Shown piece by piece: positions 14,164 to 18,564 of a stretch of 18,564 nt of DNA (position 1 is the first letter of the stretch; every line of letters begins with the position of its first letter). Source of the stretch: Oligoflexaceae bacterium (GTDB lineage: Bacteria; Bdellovibrionota_B; Oligoflexia; Oligoflexales; Oligoflexaceae); contig CANJJY010000034.1 in assembly GCA_947474445.1 (NCBI GenBank), positions 1 to 18,564 on the forward strand. The letters are read 5' to 3'. The position numbers were made by a program, and so were the translations under genes. The notes below the pieces were generated by a model. The model saw nothing but the letters and a program-made list of their open reading frames with translations, searched no databases and was not told the DNA's origin.

Positions 14164-15147
14164 ATGGCCCTCAGCTTTCGTTTCAGCAATGAATCCCCTG
14201 TGTCTTCTCATCTTTCTCCGAGCTTCTTAAAAGCCTTGGGGATGACCTTGATTTTGCTTCTGAGTATAGGCACTTCATTCCGTAGTCCGCAACTACCTCC
14301 GTCCGCACACGGCTGGCAATGGAGCGTGTTCGGATCAGATCATAGGCGTGAAGTTGTGCTCGACCACTCTCCACTCCAAGCTATCGGACGCATCGAATTG
14401 CAGCCTGAAGGCGTAATTCCTTGGCTTCACACCGGCGGTATTCCCATCTGCACAGGAACTCTTGTCGGTATCGATCTCGTGTTGACGAATGCCCACTGTG
14501 TGCTGGATCGGGAAACGGGTCTTCCCACTAAAAAGGCCATCTGGTTTCGACCCGCATTTCATCGTGATAGTCCGCCGCGCGCCGCGCGCGCCACCAAACT
14601 CTGGCTAGGCTCCATGAAACCAAGTCAGGATCGTGCCCACGACTTCGCTCTTCTGAGACTCGATCAACCCTATGGCGAATCATATTCATGGCTCGAGCTC
14701 GCACCGCTACCCGAAAGTCCTTCCACTTTGCCTCTCACAACTTCGTTGGTTGCCTATGGAACAGACGTTCAGGATGGAGGCGTACCTTTGATTCATCGCG
14801 ACTGTGCACTGACGGCCTTCGACGTGCGCGGCGATTATTTTCGACATGATTGCGATATGAATGCCGGTGGATCGGGTGGTCCACTTCTGACGATGACGGG
14901 TGGACGCCCTCGCATATTTGCGATCAATGCGGCCCACATCGTGCCCAAACCAATCAGCTATCTCAACGAGTTTACGCCCGAGCTTGCGAATGTTGCCGTC
15001 GGCAGTCATCGCTTTGCAGCCGTCATCGATAGTTTGCGTCAAGACCTTCCCCTCCCTTCTCACGTTCAGCTTTTTCCTATCGATCTCAGCCCCCTCCTTT
15101 CGAGCGATTCCCTGACAGGCGTAAGAGCAAGCGCCGCAGTGCCTTGA
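14164..15147 (+). CDS. Exported V8/glutamyl-endopeptidase-like serine protease (S1B)
   Basis: A 327-residue chymotrypsin-fold protease. Residues 21-38 (FLKALGMTLILLLSIGTS) form a hydrophobic signal or anchor after a 20-residue polar start. The triad is His111 in LTNAHCV, Asp160 in HDFALLRLD and Ser237 in NAGGSGGPL. The GGSGGP form without the trypsin-type Asp pocket, and the WFRPAFHRD and GYGT-like AYGTD strands, point to the S1B group (V8, exfoliatin, glutamyl endopeptidases). Cys96-Cys112 and Cys214-Cys230 look like disulfides. Residues 40-75, with GSDHRREVV, probably form a short propeptide. About 30 residues after the catalytic domain are Ser/Leu/Pro-rich without a motif. GAGG lies seven bases upstream of the ATG. 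It is transcribed divergently from the operon and is not clearly linked to it. Cleavage after Glu is expected for the family but not proven. Confidence 0.88.
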   Translation: MALSFRFSNESPVSSHLSPSFLKALGMTLILLLSIGTSFRSPQLPPSAHGWQWSVFGSDHRREVVLDHSPLQAIGRIELQPEGVIPWLHTGGIPICTGTLVGIDLVLTNAHCVLDRETGLPTKKAIWFRPAFHRDSPPRAARATKLWLGSMKPSQDRAHDFALLRLDQPYGESYSWLELAPLPESPSTLPLTTSLVAYGTDVQDGGVPLIHRDCALTAFDVRGDYFRHDCDMNAGGSGGPLLTMTGGRPRIFAINAAHIVPKPISYLNEFTPELANVAVGSHRFAAVIDSLRQDLPLPSHVQLFPIDLSPLLSSDSLTGVRASAAVP

Positions 15148-15265
15148 AGCCGGCGAAGCTGGCCCGCACATAACATTGTTTTAAGCGATCAAGTTCATCA
15201 TTATTATCCATAAATACAAATTATCAATCATTGCTGCAGCTTAATGCGTGCTCCCGGCGCAGCCC

Positions 15266-15294
15266 TTGCCGTGCTAAAAGCAAACCCTTAGATT
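15266..15294 (+). promoter_or_regulatory. Sigma70-like promoter for the Tim44-like gene
   Basis: TTGCCG (15266-15271) and TAGATT (15289-15294) are separated by 17 bp, predicting a start near 15301 and a 73-base leader ending in AGGAGAT before the ATG. Each box matches four of six positions. The rest of the 226-bp gap after the protease gene holds no clear terminator or gene. Confidence 0.4.
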
Positions 15295-15373
15295 GATCTC
15301 ATGGCCGCCCGATCACTCTATCTCTGGAGATACGATTCGATCATGGAGCGTCCCCACTTTGCAGGAGATAAAA

Positions 15374-16309
15374 ATGTTAAAAATCACCATCACCAAGCTG
15401 GTCCGCGGTTTGCTCCTTCTCTTCGCGCTCGGTGCCGTGACCGAAATGGTAGCGGCCACCGATGCCTTTGCTCGGGTCGGAGGTGGACGTCGCTCGGCGG
15501 GTCGTTCATACTCCAGCCCTTCCTACCAACAACGTCCGGCTCAGAGACAGGATTACAACAGTCCACAGGCTCCGAATCAACCCGCTCGCAGCGGCGGATT
15601 CATGCGCGGTTTGGCAGGCGGACTGGCGGGTGGCTTTCTAGGCAGCATGCTGTTTAGTTCTTTAGGCCATGCAGCAGGTGGAGGAATCGGTGGAGGAGGA
15701 GGAGGCGGCCTTGGTTTTCTTGAAATCGCTTTGCTGGCCGGTGGCGCCTTTCTTATCTACCGCTGGTGGAAAGGGCGGCAGTTGAATTTGGCCGGCTCAG
15801 CTCAAGGCTACGGCGTTCAGGGGTCGCCTTATCAGGATCAGTCGATGGCTCGGCGCGAAATAGGATCAAGTGGGCTTGCTGACCAGGGAGCTTTTGCGAG
15901 GAGCCTTGGATCGGTAGCGCTGAGTAGTGAAGAGGCCAGTGATTTGTTTTTCAAAATTCAAGGCGCTTGGACGCGGAGAAATTTGCAAAGCGTTCGCGAA
16001 CTCATCGGTCCGGAATTAGCGACTACTCTGCAAAGTGACCTCCAGGACCTTGTTCAAAAAGGTCGGATCAACCGCCTCGAGAATATATCGATCCGTCAGG
16101 TCGAGACTTTGGACTCCTGGCAGGAGTTCGGGTCAGATTTTGTGCGCATCCGCTTCACTGCCAACTTGCTTGACTATACCGTCGATGAAAAATCGGGTCA
16201 GGTCCTCGAAGGCAGCGATAGCGAACCTGTAAAATTCGCAGAAGAGTGGATCTTCTGTCGCCTCTCGATGCAGGCTCCTTGGCAACTAGTCGGCATTCAG
16301 CAGGTTTAA
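15374..16309 (+). CDS. Tim44-like domain membrane/exported protein
   Basis: A 311-residue protein. The ATG at 15374 is chosen over an in-frame ATG at 15293 because AGGAGAT lies just upstream and the protein then begins with a proper signal sequence (LVRGLLLLFALGAV), probably cut after DAFA. Mature RVGGGRRSAGRS matches the Gly/Arg start of bacterial Tim44-domain proteins. A Pro/Gln-rich stretch, a strongly glycine-rich segment (75-113, with a seven-Gly run) and a membrane helix (LEIALLAGGAFLIYRWW, 116-132) follow. The C-terminal 120 residues form the Tim44-like fold: FFKIQGAWTRRNL, VRELIGPELATTLQ, RLENISIRQVE and EEWIFCRL. In mitochondria the fold tethers import machinery to membranes; the bacterial role is unknown, perhaps membrane binding on the periplasmic face. 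Single gene with a strong terminator. Confidence 0.85.
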   Translation: MLKITITKLVRGLLLLFALGAVTEMVAATDAFARVGGGRRSAGRSYSSPSYQQRPAQRQDYNSPQAPNQPARSGGFMRGLAGGLAGGFLGSMLFSSLGHAAGGGIGGGGGGGLGFLEIALLAGGAFLIYRWWKGRQLNLAGSAQGYGVQGSPYQDQSMARREIGSSGLADQGAFARSLGSVALSSEEASDLFFKIQGAWTRRNLQSVRELIGPELATTLQSDLQDLVQKGRINRLENISIRQVETLDSWQEFGSDFVRIRFTANLLDYTVDEKSGQVLEGSDSEPVKFAEEWIFCRLSMQAPWQLVGIQQV

Positions 16310-16369
16310 TGCGCGAATCATCCGACTGGCCTTGAGGTTTGTCCCCCCATACTCGCGAAGTCTCTTCAC

Positions 16370-16401
16370 AACCGGATCTGGTCCACAGATCCGGTTTTTT
16401 T
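16370..16401 (+). terminator. Rho-independent terminator of the Tim44-like gene
   Basis: A perfect 10-bp stem, AACCGGATCT/AGATCCGGTT, with a 7-base loop runs into a seven-T tract. It lies 61 bases after the stop codon. Confidence 0.92.
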
Positions 16402-16481
16402 ATGCCGGAAATCAGCTTAATGCGAAGGAACTGTCTGCTTTTTATTTTAGCAATTCTAAGCTCGACCTCGTCATCTCTTTG

Positions 16482-16510
16482 TTGTTTCTTGCAACTAAAG
16501 CGCCTAAAGT
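16482..16510 (+). promoter_or_regulatory. Possible promoter for the cellulase gene
   Basis: TTGTTT (16482-16487) and TAAAGT (16505-16510) are 17 bp apart, with predicted start near 16517. The boxes match consensus at only three and four positions, so this is a weak call. The surrounding sequence is AT-rich and the gene has GAGGGGG upstream of its ATG. Confidence 0.25.
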
Positions 16511-16557
16511 AACTGGTAAATCCGTGCATTAAATTTAGACGAGGGGGAAATTACCAA

Positions 16558-18462
16558 ATGAAGCCTTATTGTCGGCATTTCATTCTTACGTATGCTTGCC
16601 TTGCGACACCATTGCTTACGGCGCAGGGGCTTGCGCCTGCTTTTGAGCAAACAGTTGCACACCCATCAGTCGCGCCTCGCACTGATGGGCTTGAGTTAAT
16701 TCGCAACGGCGATTTTAAACAGAGCGCCTATTTTTGGAAAAAGACCGACTTCTACAGCAACTATTTCAACGGTCAACGGCTCGCCGAATCGACCTTTGAA
16801 ATAGTCGATGAGAGCGCCAAAATCCAAGTTAAGCGCCGGGGACAAGAACACTGGCATGCTCATCTTTTGCAGACAGGCATCTATCTGGAAGAAGGCAAGA
16901 ACTATCAGCTCTCGTTCCGAGCTAAAGTCGAAGACAAGGACAAGCCTGAAGCTCCCATCAGCCTCGTAGCGAGTCTGATTAAAGACGACACGCAGGTCAA
17001 AGTCTTTTACGAAGATGGAGTCAAAGTCAGCGCGACGGACGAATGGCAAACCTTCACTCTCAATTTCAAGAGTCCTGCTACCGATGATTTTATTCGCCTT
17101 GATCTCAACTACGGTCGCAAACTTGGCGACTCTAGTGAATCAGAACGTTTCACCATCTCATTTGATGACATTTCTCTCAGAAAAGTCGGTGATACTTCAG
17201 ATCCACGCGTATCTCCAGCAGCCGTCGGTGAACACCGTCCCGTGCTGGAGTACGGCGCCCTTGAAGTCAATGACAAGGGCCAACTTAGCAGCCAATCTCT
17301 TGGTCGCCCAGTACAATTGCGCGGCGTCAGCCTCCACGGCATTCAGTGGGATCGGCCCTGGTACTATAGCAATCGCGAAGCCTTGATTGAAGTTAAAGAG
17401 AAATGGCACGCAGATATTGTCAGAGTCCCCGTCTATCTTGGACAGGGCGGTTACATCGAGGACAATTCCCTGCTTTATTCCGTCATGCAGACAGTGGACA
17501 CGGCGATATCGCTGGACATGTACGTAATCATCGATTGGCACGTACACAACGATGCGGGCAATCCTAACACTTACAAGAGCCAGGCCATCGCCTTCTTTGA
17601 TCAAATGGCGAAGCGCTATGGAAATCGATCCAACGTTCTGTTCGAGATAACCAACGAACCGAATGGTGCGGAGTGGAGCGAGATCAAGCGTTACGCCGAT
17701 GATGTCGTGCGGATCATTCGTGGTCACACCAACAATATCATCATCGTCGGCACTCCCGTCTGGAGTCAAGAAGTGCAGACGGCAGCTGAGAATCCCATTC
17801 TTTCCTCCAATGTGCTTTACACCCTGCACTTCTATGCGGCGTCGCATCCCTTGCAAAATTTCAAATCCAAAATCGAAGCGGCCCTGGCTAAAAACGTTGG
17901 CCTCTTTGTCACCGAATTTGGCACAACGGGGTTCGGCGGTGACGGCACGCCCAACCTCAATGAAACCACTCAATGGCTGGATTACCTGGATCGCAAAGGC
18001 ATCAGTTGGATCTATTGGACTCTGTCGGCAGAACGCGAAGAATCAGCCGCTTTAAAACCAGGAACCCCGCCGGTACCCACTGAAAAAAGAGGTTGGTCCG
18101 ATAGCGATCTCAGTCCTTCTGGATTGTTCCTCAAGACGCGACTCACCCAATCTGGTGGCTTCGATCCGAATAAAGAGCCCGTTGAAGAAGGACCTGTAAA
18201 AGTTCCCGGGGGTGACCTAGTCACTGAAGTCAAAATCAAATCTGATTGGGGCAATGGCTACTGCGCAGACGTCATCGTTACTAACAACAAGGAATCCTCT
18301 ATCTTCTGGGAGACAAAAATCCAGATCGAGGGCCAGATCACCAGCGCTTGGAATGCTAAGTGGTCTCAAAGCGGCAACGCCGTGACTGCTAAAGGCGACG
18401 GTGGCAATATTGAACTTGCCGCCGGCAGCAGTCTGCAGTGGGGTTTCTGTGCAAACCGTTGA
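16558..18462 (+). CDS. Secreted GH5 cellulase (endoglucanase) with N-terminal CBM4/9-like and C-terminal CBM2-like modules
   Basis: Endo-beta-1,4-glucanase, 634 residues. A signal peptide (HFILTYACLATPLLTAQG) is followed by a beta-sandwich carbohydrate-binding module of the CBM4/9 type at about 45-210, opening with LELIRNGDFKQSAYFW and closing with ISFDDISLRKV. The GH5 barrel spans about 230-525. Its acid/base is Glu367 in FEITNEPNG and its nucleophile Glu453 in LFVTEFGTTG. DWHVH (327-331), HFYA (424-427) and WIYWTLS (484-490) complete the clan-A pattern and favour the GH5_2 cellulases. An acidic linker leads to a C-terminal module (about 555-634) resembling CBM2, with a Cys569-Cys631 pair, AWNAKWSQSG and AAGSSLQWGFC. 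It is transcribed alone, flanked by strong terminators. Expected substrate is cellulose or a mixed-linkage glucan. Confidence 0.92.
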   Translation: MKPYCRHFILTYACLATPLLTAQGLAPAFEQTVAHPSVAPRTDGLELIRNGDFKQSAYFWKKTDFYSNYFNGQRLAESTFEIVDESAKIQVKRRGQEHWHAHLLQTGIYLEEGKNYQLSFRAKVEDKDKPEAPISLVASLIKDDTQVKVFYEDGVKVSATDEWQTFTLNFKSPATDDFIRLDLNYGRKLGDSSESERFTISFDDISLRKVGDTSDPRVSPAAVGEHRPVLEYGALEVNDKGQLSSQSLGRPVQLRGVSLHGIQWDRPWYYSNREALIEVKEKWHADIVRVPVYLGQGGYIEDNSLLYSVMQTVDTAISLDMYVIIDWHVHNDAGNPNTYKSQAIAFFDQMAKRYGNRSNVLFEITNEPNGAEWSEIKRYADDVVRIIRGHTNNIIIVGTPVWSQEVQTAAENPILSSNVLYTLHFYAASHPLQNFKSKIEAALAKNVGLFVTEFGTTGFGGDGTPNLNETTQWLDYLDRKGISWIYWTLSAEREESAALKPGTPPVPTEKRGWSDSDLSPSGLFLKTRLTQSGGFDPNKEPVEEGPVKVPGGDLVTEVKIKSDWGNGYCADVIVTNNKESSIFWETKIQIEGQITSAWNAKWSQSGNAVTAKGDGGNIELAAGSSLQWGFCANR

Positions 18463-18477
18463 ATTATATTAAGGAGT

Positions 18478-18511
18478 GAGCCGGTCCTTAGAGGATCGGC
18501 TCTTTTTTTTT
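18478..18511 (+). terminator. Rho-independent terminator of the cellulase gene
   Basis: A 10-bp stem GAGCCGGTCC/GGATCGGCTC (one G-T wobble) with a 5-base loop is followed by nine Ts, starting 15 bases after the stop codon. The last 53 bases of the window hold nothing recognisable. Confidence 0.93.
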
Positions 18512-18564
18512 GCGCGTTATTCCCCCACGTCACCTCCCCTTGTTGGTGAATCGCTTCACCCTTG

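Noticed and set aside
15293..15373. 27-codon N-terminal extension of the Tim44-like protein
   Set aside because: The extension would bury the signal peptide, and the start at 15374 has a strong ribosome binding site.
16662..16689. Perfect 9-bp inverted repeat CCCATCAGT/ACTGATGGG inside the cellulase gene
   Set aside because: It encodes normal linker residues after the signal peptide. A single 9-bp repeat with a 10-base loop is expected by chance about once in a window of this size.
17197..17973. 258-codon minus-strand frame opposite the cellulase
   Set aside because: Antisense to the GH5 catalytic domain; no ribosome binding site or motif.
1..18564. tRNA, rRNA, CRISPR, insertion sequence or phage genes
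   Set aside because: No cloverleaf, rRNA-like stretch, regularly spaced repeats, transposase or integrase motif was seen on either strand.

Overview
The window reads as a chromosomal stretch of a free-living Gram-negative bacterium. The clues are lipobox and Sec signal peptides, two secreted S1-type serine proteases, a cellulase with two carbohydrate-binding modules, a bacterial Tim44-like protein and a stand-alone hybrid-kinase-type receiver. This mix, with moderate GC and intergenic stretches up to about 400 bp, would fit the Bdellovibrionota/Oligoflexia or the wider deltaproteobacterial area. That placement is a low-confidence impression, because no rRNA or other phylogenetic marker is present. 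I see no tRNA, rRNA, CRISPR array, insertion sequence or prophage.

Layout. 1-221: 3' end of an unrecognised gene. 367-1992 (+): YbiT-type ABC-F ATPase whose second nucleotide-binding domain has lost its Walker A lysine and switch histidine. 2164-2952 (+): trypsin-like lipoprotein protease with a strong terminator. 3096-4037 (+): YprB-type DEDD exonuclease with an N-terminal HhH-like segment, overlapping convergently the receiver gene at 4007-4513 (-). 4514-4928: AT-rich gap with several inverted repeats. 4929-6290 (+): secreted lipoprotein with catalase-superfamily motifs. 6314-13820 (-): a tight seven-gene operon. 14164-15147 (+): V8/glutamyl-endopeptidase-like protease. 15374-16309 (+): Tim44-like protein. 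16558-18462 (+): CBM-GH5-CBM2 cellulase with a strong terminator.

The centrepiece is the minus-strand operon. In order of transcription it encodes an atypical SDR, a luciferase-like flavin monooxygenase, a Rhizobium-type L-asparaginase II, a 2-aminomuconate-semialdehyde-type aldehyde dehydrogenase, the catalytic beta subunit of a 2-aminophenol 1,6-dioxygenase (AmnB), a fusion of the alpha subunit (AmnA) with a RidA/2-aminomuconate deaminase, and kynurenine formamidase (KynB). Gaps are 0-30 bp, with ATGA and TGATG overlaps. A good sigma70-type promoter and a palindromic operator candidate lie just upstream of the SDR gene.

The core enzymes spell out ortho-aminophenol ring cleavage, semialdehyde oxidation and deamination. 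KynB ties the module to tryptophan/kynurenine or N-formyl-arylamine compounds. The asparaginase, flavin monooxygenase and SDR have no slot in the described 2-aminophenol or 3-hydroxyanthranilate pathways. The operon is therefore the best candidate for an undescribed catabolic system, and its true substrate is open.
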